Positions 43,274 to 55,356 of a stretch of DNA of 64,000 nt are shown one piece after another. Where the stretch lies: the NCBI GenBank assembly GCA_963556695.1, contig CAUWAG010000003.1, positions 5,518,001-5,582,000 on the forward strand, written 5' to 3'. The stretch is from Anthostomella pinea. Lineage: Eukaryota > Ascomycota > Sordariomycetes > Xylariales > Xylariaceae. The notes beneath the pieces are model-generated. The model was given only the letters and a program-made list of their open reading frames with translations, ran no database searches and was not told where the DNA came from. The stretch's first letter is position 1. The number at the start of each line of letters is the position of its first letter. The position numbers were made by a program, and so were the translations under genes.

Positions 43274-44561
43274 TCAAAGCTCGCCCTTATCCCTCCTAAT
43301 GATGGTTTCACTAGTCACCACAATCCGCCGTACCGAGCTATCATCGCCCATCTTGAGGTCGACCGAGCTGTCGTCCAGCGATAGACGTTTCCCCACTGTC
43401 ACCTCCGTGTGCTGCTTGGCCCGGTGGGCCCCCATATTGCCCAGCTCCAGATCTTCCCGCGGCTCTCGCATCTGGGTGAAGCCTTGCTTGCGGCTCCCGC
43501 CATCGACAGTGCCAAATAAGGAATCGTCGCTCTTCTCCCGCCGACGTGCCATTGGGAGCAGCGCCTCAACTATTCGGTCAAACACGGGCCCTAGCAGAAA
43601 GCTGCTTGAGACCATTATTGCCAAGCCGACTTCAACTGCGCCATAAATGGTGATCGCAACCACATTATATGCTGTATCGGTGGGTTCGGTTTGCAGTGAA
43701 GTGTACAGTCGGACTGCAGCAAGTACCGTGATTCTGTCCCGTGGATGTCAGTCGATATATCTCAGCCATGCCGGCAGTATCTACTTACAGGATACCACCA
43801 CTGAACAGGCACACGATGCCGACTCTATACCGCCACTGCATCCTGAACCTCCATAACATACGAACGGGAAACGTGAGGACCAACAGGTTCTTTATAATGT
43901 CAGTTATTTCCACCGCTGCAAGGACGGCAACATGGTCGCCGCATGCACCATCGGCGGTACGAGGACTCCAGTTCATCTCGGTCGGTCGACAGATAAGAAG
44001 GCTGGTGAGTATGGCGGGAATCATCCAAATAATATAAAAGCCCATGACGCAGTACGCATTGAGCCTGAAGCGACGGCCAGGAAAGGTGGGTATCAATGTC
44101 CGTAGAATACTGAAATTGACCAGACCCAGTATGGTGACGTGTAAGAACTGGTTGGCGTAAGCAGCCTGTTGTTCAACACCTTGCAGTTAGTCTCAGTCAA
44201 CCAGTCAAGCGCGTATCAGATGACTGACCCTCGAGAGCCGAACGAGATGCCACGGCTGCAACTCGCTTGTAGGATGGCCCATTCCGCCTGCCAGCACCAT
44301 TACGATGTTCGAAGCTACCAGCCCATAGAATAGCACCGTGGCCGTGATGTTCAAGCCATCCTCCGCGAAGAAGGCGCGGCTGTCACGCTTGAGACTCCAA
44401 CCCCGCATGAACGTCCACAGTGCCGTTACGACGACGAGAACCAGTCCAGAAGCAATAACGGCCCATCCCTCTGTTGTTGGCGGCACCAGTTCGGTCCCGA
44501 TGACTGGGATGAGTGCCGTGGTGTCGTTCGTCATGATCTCAAGTCGGGCTTGGAGGGACAT
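43274..44561 (-). CDS. Fungal rhodopsin-like (SAT4/PTH11-related) integral membrane protein
   Basis: Three exons: 44561-44229, 44165-43789 and 43733-43274; introns of 63 and 55 bp; 389 aa. Several hydrophobic spans are visible, including GWAVIASGLVLVVVTALWTF, ATVLFYGLVASNIVMVLAGG, MGFYIIWMIPAILTSLLICR, and VAITIYGAVEVGLAIMVSSS. The loop pattern RPTEMNW...GACGDHVAVLAAVEITDIIKNLLVL matches the fungal rhodopsin/SAT4-like domain. The C-terminal ~100 residues are a charged cytosolic tail. Members resemble PTH11-like receptors but mostly have no known ligand. The start chosen is the first ATG (MSLQARLEI). Confidence 0.88.
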
Positions 44562-45327
44562 TTCGGATGCCCGCGAAGGTTTACCGCGCAAGGCGTATCG
44601 CTACGCTAAGGAAATACTCAGATCTATCTGTCCTCGGAATGAAACATCGATGAGAAAGCATCATGATCAGAATCCTGCCGGGACTCCACGATCAGATATA
44701 TTATATAAATTACAAAGGAAGAGACACAGGAGCCGGCACGCGTTTCCAGGGATGGGATCTGCATCATGCATGCAGGCCGGGGTCCGTTTCGAGGCACAGC
44801 CAGGGATCTCCAGCTTGGGGTCAGCTGAACAGCCGGCAGGGGATGAGATGGCCCATGACCCGGGGCCATGGGTGAACTACTGTGCAATGAAATTTACCAA
44901 CCTGAAACCCATTTCTTCTTTTACCGATGATTCGGGCTAGTATAGTTCTCACATTAGTAGGCGACGCCTCTCGGCTATGCCGACTGAGCTTCCAAGGCGG
45001 CGACGAATTGCTTCTGGAGTTGCTGAACCTACCATTGCCAAACTCAGTCTTTGCTCGGCACTCAGCTGAGGTTAGCTGAACCTCAGCTACCTGATTAGTG
45101 GTTACTATCGTGTTTACTGATGCTCATGAGTCTGCTGGCGTGTACCTGGGCCGATACACGGTGACTGCGGTCCCTTTACATGCACTTGGAATATGGAATC
45201 AGGTTTGGGTGCTTTAGCGACGAGAAGCACACACAGCGCAAACCCAGAACGAGTGAAGCCCCATGGGTCTTGTCTCATGCCATCGAGATGATATCTGGTA
45301 TTCCTTTAGATACATTGCCATGCCTTC
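44562..45327. other. Gene-free region
   Basis: Promoter side of the rhodopsin-like gene and 3' flank of the amidase relic. No gene recognised. Confidence 0.45.
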
Positions 45328-45790
45328 TCAGTATACAGATTTGCCAGTATTCACCACCGTCTGCAGCCCGTCGATAGCCCCCGACTCTGCCATATCCACC
45401 ACGAGATCAGCGAGCATTCCCTCGCAATGCGCTGCAGCGATGATACCGATAGTCACGAGTAGCTCCTTGTTCTGCCTGGTGATGCGGGAATAACACCTCA
45501 GGACACCGGTCGGCACCGTGTAGTCGGGAATGCCGGCGTATACAGCCTGTAACGTGGCTGCATAGGTGGCACCGAAGCGGTCAGGGTACTCGACGTATGT
45601 CTACGCTCTCGTGAGTCATCCATTTCGCGGAGTGAGTTCTTCAGTAGGAGAAGGCTTACATCGCGGTAGTCAATGGTTGCCCGGCCTCATGGGATAGACA
45701 ACCAGGGACTCCTCGCGGGAGGGCACGATCTCCGACTGGTACCACGCGTTGTACGCCAGCACGCGGTCGATGGCTGAGTTGTACCCGTCC
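45328..45790 (-). pseudogene. C-terminal fragment of an amidase-signature enzyme
   Basis: Reading leftward from about 45786, YNSAIDRVLAYNAWYQSEIV and PSREESLVVYPM match the late part of a fungal amidase. One extra base near 45690 then shifts the frame before IDYRD. A good intron follows (GTAAGC donor, GCGTAG acceptor, about 45603-45660). The rest, TYVEYPDRFGATYAA, then VYAGIPDYTVP, LLVTIGIIAAAHCEGMLADL and the end NTGKSVY, is intact to the stop at 45328. The catalytic Ser-cisSer-Lys part is absent upstream, so only the C-terminal ~150 residues remain. Confidence 0.75.
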
Positions 45791-46032
45791 GGTCACCGTG
45801 ATCGAGACACCGTTGGGCTGATAAGTCCTAATCCTTGGTTGCGTAAATTTGGTACAACTTCAACGCATAGAAGCGCGTCTCTTCGCATTATAATACGCTG
45901 GTAAGGTGAGACGTCTCTCATTGCCCTCTCCTCCTTTGCCTTGTAGTCGAGCACTCACTAGTACGAAACTGATCGTCTCGAATTCGTTATATGCATAGCT
46001 GATCTATACATCAACTAATCTTGTAGCCATGT

Positions 46033-47410
46033 TCAGGCAAGCTCCAGCTCGATCAGCGAGTCCAGACTATGAGGATGCCGCCATATGCCGGTTATCTTCA
46101 AGCCCACAACTTCATACACCTTTGTTTGCGTGTCCCGCTTCCGTCCGGTGACGCGCGCCCAAGCTCGCCATGAGTTCCCAGTCGAGACAAGCTACTATGC
46201 GTCAGTGGTATCCCTTAGTAGAGGCCTTTAGCTTTGTTTCACGTACTCTGTGCCCAATGCGCGCCCTGGTTCGGCACTACGAAGTCGTTGATGAGTATCT
46301 TGGAGTAGCCGCGCTTCATGGCCGGTACTATGGCTCTCAAGATTTGTGAGTTGACTTCGTCGTTCCAGTCTTGGATGATAGAATGGAGGTAGTATGCTCG
46401 GGCACCTTGATTGGTCATGTCAGCCATGCCGATAATATATCACTCTAAGCTGTGACGCTCACCTTTAACCGGTTGCTCGGTCAGAAAATCGTGACTCATC
46501 TTCTCAATTGAAGAGTCCAGCTGCGCCAACTCAACGATTTCGTGCCTGTCCTGCAGCACAAGCTTGCCTGGTATATCGGCGCCAAATGCCTGCTTCAGAC
46601 CTTCGATGTCGTGCCCGGTGCCGCCTCCGACGTCGACTAGGAAGGGGGCACTGTTGTCCGCACCGCTTATCAGCCGCTCTTTGACTGGGTAGTACTCCGA
46701 GTCGAACCATCTCGGCCTCCCCTTGCTCCAAGCTTCCATCACGCTGGCGAACCGTCTGCCCATCTCCGGATCCCGCTGCTGGAAGTACTCGAAAAGGTGG
46801 AGGCCTTTGCAATCGAACGCATGTTGGAACTGACAGTCTACGCCCGAGTCTGGACACTTGAAGCCGTTTTGGCGGAAATATGAAGGCATCCCGTTGAGAG
46901 CGGGCTGGAAGTCGTCCACGATGAACAGCACGGAATCTTCGTACGCGGGTTCGGCAAAAGCATTTGAGGTAGGAGTGGGAGCAAAGGTGTCGGGACCAGT
47001 CCCACGGACGGTCCCCATGGCGGCGAGGTGACGGAGCATGCGTCCTGTCTTACGCCTTAGCTGTCGTTCATGCATATGAGCTTCGGAGTCATACCGACGA
47101 GAAGTGGCTCTGCTTGTGGTTCGCATTTTGAAGCGATCTCTGTAGGCGTCTCTCCGGCTGGCTCGACATCAATCATGGCCCGGAACAGCTTCATCTCCAC
47201 GCCCGTTCGGATGATGGAGAGGTGAGTTGGCTGAGACCAGAGCAGGGCTAGCATCGTTTCTGAGGGGTGGCTGAGCTCTGCAACGAGCTTCGAACAGGCG
47301 CCCAGGAGGCCTTCTCGCGCGCCCTGCTGGCCATTTTTCAAGCCGTCGCTGAACTTTGAGATCTGGTAGAGGAGGGAGAGGGCCTACTTGGACGGGGTGT
47401 CGGTAGCCAT
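46033..47410 (-). pseudogene. SAM-dependent O-methyltransferase, disrupted
   Basis: Exons can be traced: 47410-47095, 47044 to ~46463 and from ~46428, with normal splice signals. The family pattern is clear: a winged-helix N-terminal half (ETMLALLWSQPTHLSIIRTG, GRMLRHLAAMG), the SAM-binding motif FLVDVGGGTGHDIEGLKQAF, and then ARAYYLHSIIQDWNDEV and GYSKILINDFVVPNQGAHW. Damage: a TAG in frame at 47384-47386 (codon 9), and frame breaks near 46190-46200 and 46110-46130. After these, WELMASLGARHRTEA and VVGLKITGIWRHPHSLDSLI can be read only in different frames, down to a stop at 46033. Such enzymes methylate small-molecule hydroxyls in secondary metabolism. A downstream ATG could still make a truncated protein lacking the C-terminus. 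Confidence 0.8.
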
Positions 47411-48720
47411 TGTTGCGGATAATCGATATCGGTAAGAATACGCAGATATAATCGAGCTCCTCTGCAGTCAGCAGGAAATGGACTCGTACTATACCATTAC
47501 GGGCGGCACCGCCTCATCCCGTCCACCCCAGAATACCCGTCTAATTGGCCAAAAGACACTGCATCGACCTGCAGGCTGCGCGGACATAGCCGTCGGCTTC
47601 CTCTGGCAAGTAAGCGCCATCGCTTCTCGTGTATGTATACTTCAACCGCTTGATCTCCCGCGTCGAGCACATCAACATGGATTGTATTCTTCAGCTCGTG
47701 GGGCCATCCATGGGCACCCAAAGGTCCCAAAACTGGCGTATCTTCACGATGTGATCACGTATATGTAGCCACTGAGATACACCACTCATGCTCAAGACAC
47801 AGACCCTGGATGGAGGTGGCCCCCGGCAGACGCTGGAGGAACTTGATCTGCTAACGCGACAACGGACATGGTCTGATTCACCGTGTTGCAAGGCCGATCG
47901 ACAGGCACAAGTGTGTACCATAGAGAAGGACAAGATTGCGCGGGAGTATACTTGACTGAAAGACAGGAGAGCGAGGCTTCAATCATCGATCAATCAAGAC
48001 GCGTTCCACCGTGGCTGACAATAGGAGGCCACTGCCATTATGACAGACAAGCACTAAGCCAACTGAGGCTTAGTGTACGGAACTGCACTAGGCTTATTGG
48101 GGATTAGTGTACGCGTACACTAACAAGCTCCACATTTTCCCATATCCCTACAGCCGAGTGGAGGCGGGATGATTGACGGCGATCCAACCTCTCAGCCTCT
48201 GTGACGCCATGTCTACGGTGAACTATGACCTTGGGCCCCAGAGGTCTGTACGGCGACGGTCTTTGGGCTCACAAAGTAATGTTTATGTCTAGGTTTAGAC
48301 ACTGCCTATGATACGCCTCATTGTTCGTCTTGAGTCATGATCGAGCTGAGGCTTCAGTCATGGATGAAAGGGGGCTCCGGTCATGGCGTCGATGACATTC
48401 GCATCTTGAATACTGAATCTCAGTATCAGCCCTGTCAACCCGGAAAGCCTGGCCCTTCATTTGTACATGACACAATGGGGCTCAGCTCTTGGCTATCCGC
48501 TGTCGTATCCTCTCGTTGGGCGCAAGGGTCTAGCTGTGAGCTGAGACGCAGCGGACAGGCAGCCCACCGGCTCATTACGGCACAAACGCCTGGGTCGTGG
48601 GAGGAGATTATATATACCTACTTCCTTCCGTCTACATTCAGAGAGCAGTACTGGATCATTAACCCAACTATCCTTCCACTTTCCCCTCCACCATTACCGC
48701 GCTTGTTGATCTAGCTCACG
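47411..48720. other. Gene-free region
   Basis: No confident gene. A short minus-strand stretch near 47730-47800 reads VSQWLHIRDHIVKIRQFWDL, faintly like the end of a SnoaL/NTF2-type protein, but it cannot be extended into a gene. The right end holds the RTA1-like promoter. Confidence 0.4.
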
Positions 48721-49947
48721 ATGGGGGACAACGGACAGCCCGGTAAGACGACTCATACTCCCACTCGCCATCTTTCCACTGACATGTACTAGTTTTAGGA
48801 AGCCTTTACGTCTACGCTCCCAACAAGGGAGCACCCGTCTTCTTCGCGATCGCGTTCGCTGCCTCGGCCGTCGGTCACATTTGGCAATGCTAGTGAGTTT
48901 ACTATGGTCGCCGTCATGCTGGAACCTGACCTTCTGACATCCATCGTCAGTCGCTACCGGTGCTTCAAGATGATCGGGCTGCACCCTGTCTGCGCAGTGC
49001 TCTTTGCCGCTGGCTATGCTTTGCGGGAATATGGATCGTTCAACTTCATGTACAGCCCTGAGAACCCGAGCTTGATCATCTTCATCCTCAGCCAAGTTTG
49101 CATATACGTGTGCCCGTGAGTGACGCCATGTTCGACAGAGACTGCACATGGGGATGTCGCTGAAAATGTGGCACTATACAGCCCTCTCCTCGAACTCGCC
49201 AACTACCACGTCCTCGGCCGAGTCCTCTACTATGTACCATACTTAGCACCTCTCCCTCCGGGCCGAGTTCTGTCGACCTTTGGTGGTCTGATGGCACTCA
49301 TAGAACTCTTGAACTCTTTAGGGGTGGCCCTCTCCGCCAACCCGTCGTCGTCGCACTCGCAGCAAGAGCTGGGCAGCCACTTGACGATAGCCGCCCTGAC
49401 ATTGCAATTCGGCGTCATCATCACGTTCATGATCATCGCCGTCACCTTCCATCGACGGTGCGCCAACGCCAACATCCGCGTCAAGGCCGTCTCGACGCCC
49501 CTGATCACGCTATACATCAGCATGGGCTTGATCTTGTTACGGTGCATATACCGCCTAGTCGAACATGTCACAGGTAGCACAACGGTCGATTTGAACAGCG
49601 TCGAAGCCCTTAACGCCTTGAGTCCCATCCTGCGGTACGAGTGGTACTTCTACGTCTTCGAGGCCACTCTCATGCTCATCAACTCGGTCTTGTGGAACGT
49701 GTGGAACCCGGGCCGCTATCTTCCTAGGAACCACCACGTCTATCTGGCAAAAGATGGCACCACGGAGATACAAGGCGAAGAAGCGCCTGACGAACGGTCG
49801 TTTGCGAACAAGGCTGGACATGTGCTGACTTTCGGCATCCTCTTCCGCAGGAAGGAGGCGCGTCGGGGGTTTCAGGAGCTCGAGGAGCTTTCGGATGCTC
49901 GTCCGTTAGTAGCTGGCCGGGCTACACTTGATCGACCTGTATACTGA
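48721..49947 (+). CDS. RTA1-like (lipid-translocating exporter family) membrane protein
   Basis: Four exons: 48721-48742, 48799-48892, 48951-49115 and 49182-49947; introns of 56, 58 and 66 bp; 348 aa. The RTA1 pattern is visible: LYVYAPNKGAPVFFAIAFAA, then YRCFKMIGLHPVCAVLFAAG, YALREYGSF, CPPLLELANYHVLGRVLYYV, RCIYRLVEHVTG and the YEWYFYVFEATLMLINSVLW segment before WNPGRYLP. About seven membrane spans are expected. Yeast relatives Rta1 and Rsb1 confer 7-aminocholesterol resistance or sphingoid-base release. The 22-nt first exon was placed by frame and splice signals and begins MGDNGQP. Confidence 0.9.
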
Positions 49948-50658
49948 TACACGCGAGTACAGCATTGAGCCAGGACCATCGTCCACCGTTCTAGGCCCGA
50001 CTACCTCGACATCCAACCACTAGGGGTGTGGGTTACGTGTCTGCTCGGGAAAGGAACGAGTTCCAAATGAGTCGAGTCTCCCGAAGACTCAAAGTGGATA
50101 ACAGCTACAGGAGGCGAGCAAGGAGGGTGATTTGAGTTGGGTCAGGGGTTGTAATGCCTGTCATGTTAGATAGTTTCTTATGTTCACTAATGTGTTAAAA
50201 TCTCGTACCGCGTCATACTTATTCTGAGGAGTAGAAGTATCAATGTATTAATCGTACAGTTCTCATGCTCTGAATCATTGTAAGCCGACAGGACTATTTG
50301 AGTCTTCTGAGTATTGGAAGGCTCAACGTGAAGCCCCTATGTCAACAAGCCACACACAGCAGCCACATCCAGATGCCAAGCCTCATTCCTTCTTCCCTAG
50401 TTACTTACCTACGAGCAGAAACATCAATTCTCTTCCTCTCTCCTATCAAATCCAACGACAATTCACCCTATCGCTGCAACCATTCAATTTTGTGGGCTCA
50501 GTCCGTGACACATTTACGTGAACTTGCGCGAAACTTTCAGCGAAAAGAAGAAGGAGGACACGCTCGCTATCAGTCAGATCCCGCGACGAGCCCACTGCTG
50601 TTTCAACATCTCTCTCACCTGGAGTGAATCCGACTTGAAGCTTCTATCAATACAGTAC
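49948..50658. other. Gene-free region
   Basis: 3' flank of the RTA1-like gene and promoter of the Zn2Cys6 gene. Nothing further recognised. Confidence 0.5.
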
Positions 50659-51923
50659 ATGTCTCGCCGTCCTCACAAGAAGTCTAGAAACGGGTGCGTC
50701 GAGTGCAAGAAGCGGCATATCAGGGTATGTGATACCGTCCAGTCTTCATATCATCAGCTCTAGACCCTCGTTACTGAACCAGTTTCTGAAAGTGCGACGG
50801 AGGCCAGCCGGGATGCGGCAACTGTGGTGCGGCAGAGAAAAGATGCTCGTTCCTAGGTGATGACCCGCCTAAAGTCGTGCCAGGTCTGTCTTATGCCAAT
50901 GGCCGTTCGCAGCCTGCAGCAACATCGAGCACTCTCTTGACAGCTGCTCCAATTCCGGCCCAAACACCAGGGCCCGGGAATCCCATGAGCAACCACGCAC
51001 CGCCTGACCCATATAGCGTAAACATGACCCATGTCGCGCTTTTCAATAATCTTCTCAGCAAAGAATTCCTATCTATGGAGGAATCTGGGCACCCGGATGT
51101 TATCCCCTCAGCGCTGTACATACAATGTGGGCTGGAGACACCATATATGATGCATCAGCTCCTCGCAGCGTCAGCATTGCACCTCAGCATCAAGACACCC
51201 GAGTCACGAGGTCATTACCGCGAATATGCCACTGGCTTGCAAACTCGTGCATTATCACTCTTCAACCAAAGCAACCCGATCCTAGAGGTAACCTCGAGCA
51301 ATTGTGTCCAGATGTTCATGTTCTCGTCCATGATTGGTGTCCATCTACTGTGCGACACATTATACTATCAAAGAGACAGTCTAGAGGGCTTCGTCGACAG
51401 TTTCACGCACTGCCTTGCTGCCAATCGGGGGATCTTGACTGTCATCGACCAAAGCCGGAATTTGCTGCACGAGACGGAGCTGGGACCGCATCTCAGACTG
51501 CCCGAAGTCCTCATGCAGTCGACCGACGGCAGCGGATCGGAATGCGCCGCACTCTGGGATCTGGCCAATGCTGCAGACATAACGCCATCGGCGCGAAAGG
51601 CGTATCGAGATGCGATATTCTATCTTCAGCGTTTGTTCGATGCGCAGCAATCAAGCTCTGGAGACAGGACTCGCATGCCCATGGTTTTCGTCTGGCAGGC
51701 AATTGTCCCGCTTGACTACGTGGGCTTGCTGCGTCAGCGGCAACCGATAGCCCTGGTCATCCTCGCCCACTATGCCGTGCTACTACATCGTGGGCGCGGG
51801 CTGTGGCTGATCGGCCAAGGCGGTCGGTTCTTGATTGAGTCGATCTATGGAAGCCTACCGGATTGGCAGCCATGGCTGAAGTTTCCCATTACAGCTCTGC
51901 GGGATGAGTCGACTGCAACTTGA
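50659..51923 (+). CDS. Zn2Cys6 transcription factor
   Basis: Two exons, 50659-50724 and 50793-51923, split by a 68-bp intron inside the zinc cluster, a common place for it; 398 aa. The binuclear cluster has Cys at 13, 16, 23, 30, 33 and 40 (CVECKKRHIR / CDGGQPGCGNC), with HKKSRNGC before it. The rest is a fungal regulatory domain (PYMMHQLLAASALHLS, REYATGLQTRALSLFNQ) resembling Upc2/sterol-uptake-control-type factors. It probably acts as a nuclear DNA-binding regulator; the targets are unknown. It stands between an RTA1-like gene and an FAH-family gene, a pairing seen in accessory metabolic loci. Confidence 0.92.
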
Positions 51924-52534
51924 TGATGAGGTCTGGAGGATACTTAGCCGCAAGTTTCTCGGAGGCCTTCTGCCCTTTCGACTTCCACGAGCTTGCATGA
52001 AAGGCGACACTATCGTTCCTCCACATTTCCCCTGAAGACAAGTCTCGTTGATTACGAGGGCTTGTGTGGTACGCATGTGTACGGATATTGTCATACCTGG
52101 GCACTGGAGAGCCTATGGCCCCCCTCATGAGGCTCAACCAACACGCCACTGTTGACAGTGTCCGTGAGTTCTCCAAGGCACCGGGTAGGGCCGAAGATGG
52201 TCCTACTGAATTTCGTGTGAACACGTCACATACTGTGAGTGGCTTGCATTGTATGCTGCAGCTGTAGGATGCCGACCACCACGTTGATGACTGGCTATGA
52301 TTGACTTGGAGTGACACAGCTGATGCGCGCCTTGATAGCTGTGTTCCCTCGGGAAACAACCTGTCAGCCTGTGCCGACTGGCTCGCATCGGAGCCGTGTG
52401 AAGCCCCCGCACCTACCTATATGAGCTTCCCCCCTCCCTCGTCGTGGAGGGCCTGGCCTGGAGTGTCTACACCAGCATTGAGAGTCCCAAAGCCAAGACA
52501 AGCCTACTCATCTAACATTCTTGAACATCCCATC
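51924..52534. other. Short intergenic region
   Basis: No gene recognised. The frame of the downstream gene stays open upstream to about 52301, including an ATG at 52421 (MSFPPPSSW), so the downstream start might lie here. Confidence 0.45.
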
Positions 52535-53137
52535 ATGGCTGCTGGTGACCCAGACCACTTCTTCTTTGTTCTTCGTGATCTCCACCTTCTAAGGAGTTAT
52601 GAAAGATCAGAAAGCCCCTTCCTCGACCGCAATCTCAAGCAGCCCTCGCCCTCATTCTACGGAGAGAACGAGTTTCGGTTCAACGAGCCCTTGCACGGCT
52701 TGAAGTGGCTGCAGGCAATGGATCACAGCAACATCGCCGCATTGAAAACCATGTCGTTTTTCATTGACCCCATCTACGAGGACGCCCTCGCACCGGCCAA
52801 GAAGCGATCAAGCGAGCTTTGGCATGCCATCCTAAAGATTCTCGCAAGGCATGCCCAGAGCTTGCAGTCGTTGGACATCTACTGGGATGCAGACATTCCG
52901 GGCAGATTTGGAGGGGGTGTTGACAAAGTCTTCGTACGGGCGCTGGGCAAGCTCCGCAGCCTGAAGGTCCTCAAGCTCGACGGGTACTATGCTAAGGAGT
53001 GGCCGACATACCTCCAGGAAAGCTTGGGTGCGGATGCGCTGATCGTGAGCCCTCGCGCTGGAGACAAAGGGTACAGGAAGGGCCTACGGGGCTATCAGAG
53101 GCGACTGAAGCCCCTCGACCCCCGAACCTTGGACTAA
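52535..53137 (+). CDS. Hypothetical protein, 200 aa (possible LRR/F-box-like fragment)
   Basis: Open frame from ATG 52535 (MAAGDPDHFFFVLRDLHLL) to TAG. The second half has repeat-like leucines: HAILKILARHAQSLQSLDIY, then VFVRALGKLRSLKVLKLDGY. That recalls the C-terminal part of fungal F-box or LRR-like proteins, but no F-box precedes it, so it may be truncated. An in-frame ATG at 52421 would add 38 residues. Function is unknown. Confidence 0.55.
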   Translation: MAAGDPDHFFFVLRDLHLLRSYERSESPFLDRNLKQPSPSFYGENEFRFNEPLHGLKWLQAMDHSNIAALKTMSFFIDPIYEDALAPAKKRSSELWHAILKILARHAQSLQSLDIYWDADIPGRFGGGVDKVFVRALGKLRSLKVLKLDGYYAKEWPTYLQESLGADALIVSPRAGDKGYRKGLRGYQRRLKPLDPRTLD

Positions 53138-53625
53138 GTTGCTGTTACATGGTTGTTGTCTCGCGCAGGAGCCATGGCGCTCGTTGTGGCAATCCCAGGT
53201 TGGAATCGAAAGGCGAGTCTGGGGCAGGTGGCAGGCGGACAGGTAACTTCAAAAGTACGGATAGCATAGGAACTATGCAGCTCTTGTTACAAGTTACGAA
53301 GCTTCAACACCACAAAACCATCAGCGACAGCTCGGCATGACACACAGCTGACTAAGGTATCACCTTCGTTGGAGTTGATACAGGCACCTACACTACTGGC
53401 AGTTGTAAGTAAGTGCTCCAAGTGGGGTATCCGAGCGCATGACTCCGGCGTCGGTATCCGATGGTGATCCGCCTGGAACGCCGACGTATCTCCACCTCAT
53501 CACATAACAAAGTGACCAGAACTGAATATCTAGAACCCGATACCACTTATATATCATTGCGGTATTACTGGAGAACATATCTCTCTCTTTTCCAGCCTAG
53601 CCTCTCTACTTCCCCCATCGCAACC
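53138..53625. other. Short intergenic region
   Basis: 3' flank of the hypothetical gene and promoter of the FAH-family gene; nothing else recognised. Confidence 0.5.
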
Positions 53626-54771
53626 ATGCCCGCATTCTCCGTAAGTCCCCGCCCTCGGCCCCGGACCTCCCCGTCCGTCTGCCCCGACCACCGCTGACGC
53701 GACAACAGCGACTCGTCCGCTTCCTCGCCAGGAACGGCAAGGTGTACTACGGCGACGCCATCCTGCCCCAGGGCGTGACGGATATCGCCCAAACGAAGAA
53801 AGCCCGCATCATGACCGGCGACATCTTCGGGAAGCACGAAGTGACAGAGCAGGTCGCCGACGTCCGACTACTGCTTGCACCTTTTGCGTTGGAGGACGTT
53901 AAGACCGTTAGATGTCTGGGACTGAACTACGAGCTGCATGCGAAAGAGGTGATTACCTGAATGCCGTTGCAAGCAGTTTCCCGAGGGCAAATAATGAACT
54001 GACGTTGAGCACCCGCGTAGTCCGGGCTTCCGATACCCAAGTATCCTGTGCTCTTTGTAAGTGACCTTCATAATCCCTATAGCGCAAGACATAATGATTG
54101 AACAAATCTACACCTTAGTACAAGCCCGTCACCTCATTAGCCGGCCCCAGTGACCCCATCCCCGTGCACCAGCAGGCGCAGCAAGAGCAAGGGCTCGACT
54201 ACGAGTGCGAGCTCGTCGCCGTCATCGGCAAGACGTGCGCCGACGTCTCCGAGGCCGACGCCCTGAAGTACGTGCTGGGCTACGCCGTCGGCAACGACGT
54301 CTCCCACCGCGACTGGCAGCTCGCCCGCGGCGGCGGGCAGTGGTCGCTCGGCAAGGGCTTCGATGGCTGGGCGCCGTACGGGCCTGGCATCGTCTCGAGT
54401 GAGGTCATCAGAGACCCGCAGACGCTGAAGATCAGCACGCGGTTGAATGGGAAGACCGTCCAGGTAAGCTCACTTGTTCCGCGGGATGATGGAAGTGTGA
54501 CTCGGTATGGGTCTAAGCTGATGCTGACGGATCCCAGGAGAGCAACACGTCGGATATGATCTTTGACGTGAAGAAAACCATCTCGTTTCTGAGCAAGGGA
54601 CATACGCTACTGCCTGGCGACTTGATCTTCACGGGAACGCCCTCGGGGGTGGGCATGGGTCGTACCCCGAAGCTTTGGTTGAAGGATGGCGATGTGGTCG
54701 AGGTTGAGCTGGAGGGCGTGGGTGTTTGCACTAACAAGGTTGAGTTCGCGAAGGAGAGCGCCAAGTTGTGA
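53626..54771 (+). CDS. Fumarylacetoacetate hydrolase (FAH) family protein
   Basis: Five exons: 53626-53640, 53709-53948, 54021-54056, 54119-54463 and 54538-54771; introns of 62-74 bp; 289 aa. Exons one and three are only 15 and 36 bp, but each restores the family reading. FAH-fold motifs are present: CLGLNYELHAKE, LPIPKYPVLFYKPVTSLAGP, the metal-binding DYECELVAVIGK, GYAVGNDVSHRDWQ, and FTGTPSGVGMGR near the end. The family covers C-C hydrolases, oxaloacetate decarboxylases and isomerases of aromatic and sugar-acid catabolism. The substrate cannot be assigned. The tiny first exon MPAFS is typical for fungal members. Confidence 0.92.
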
Positions 54772-55356
54772 AGGAGCTGCTGCTGGATGACAAGTGGCCG
54801 TACATACGAAGGGGCTTCACAGGTCTAAGTTCCACCATATGGGAAAGAGCCACGAGGATGGAGAGCGGTGTGATCATTGTTGTGATGAGTTACAGTAAGC
54901 CAATCCCATAATTGCTAAGCCCTGTGTTGAATGAGACACTCGCCCAAGGCCAGAGCTCCGAGCTCTGGGTCCTAACATGCTGCCGAAATGCGTGATGCCA
55001 CAGTGCCCACGGAGTATTGAGCCATACTTGTTTCTGAGGCGATTTGCCTCCAACACTGACAGACCTGGAGATTCAAGCGACCATCCCACCATGCGGCGCC
55101 CAACTCCATGATAAGCGACGTAGACCGACAGAACGCCAACCGTTTCGTCGCTAAGCACACCAGCCAGAACAAGGTGTTGAGCGAGTCGCAATACCTCCAT
55201 CCAGCAGCCCATCCCCTTCCAGGCGCCCAGATCAGAATATCAACTATCATCCCAAAGACACAATTAATCAACCCGCCCAACAAGTCACCGACGCTCGGAG
55301 CAGCCAGCCATCCGTCCCATCCCATCAAATCCGTCCACTACCTATAGCCTATCAAC
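54772..55356. other. Convergent 3' intergenic region
   Basis: Lies between the ends of two convergent genes (FAH-family and the small membrane protein). No coding sequence recognised. Confidence 0.5.

Noticed and set aside
47497..47933. Minus-strand text resembling a SnoaL/NTF2-type protein (VSQWLHIRDHIVKIRQFWDL)
   Set aside because: Only one short stretch is reminiscent of the family; it needs several frame changes and could not be extended.
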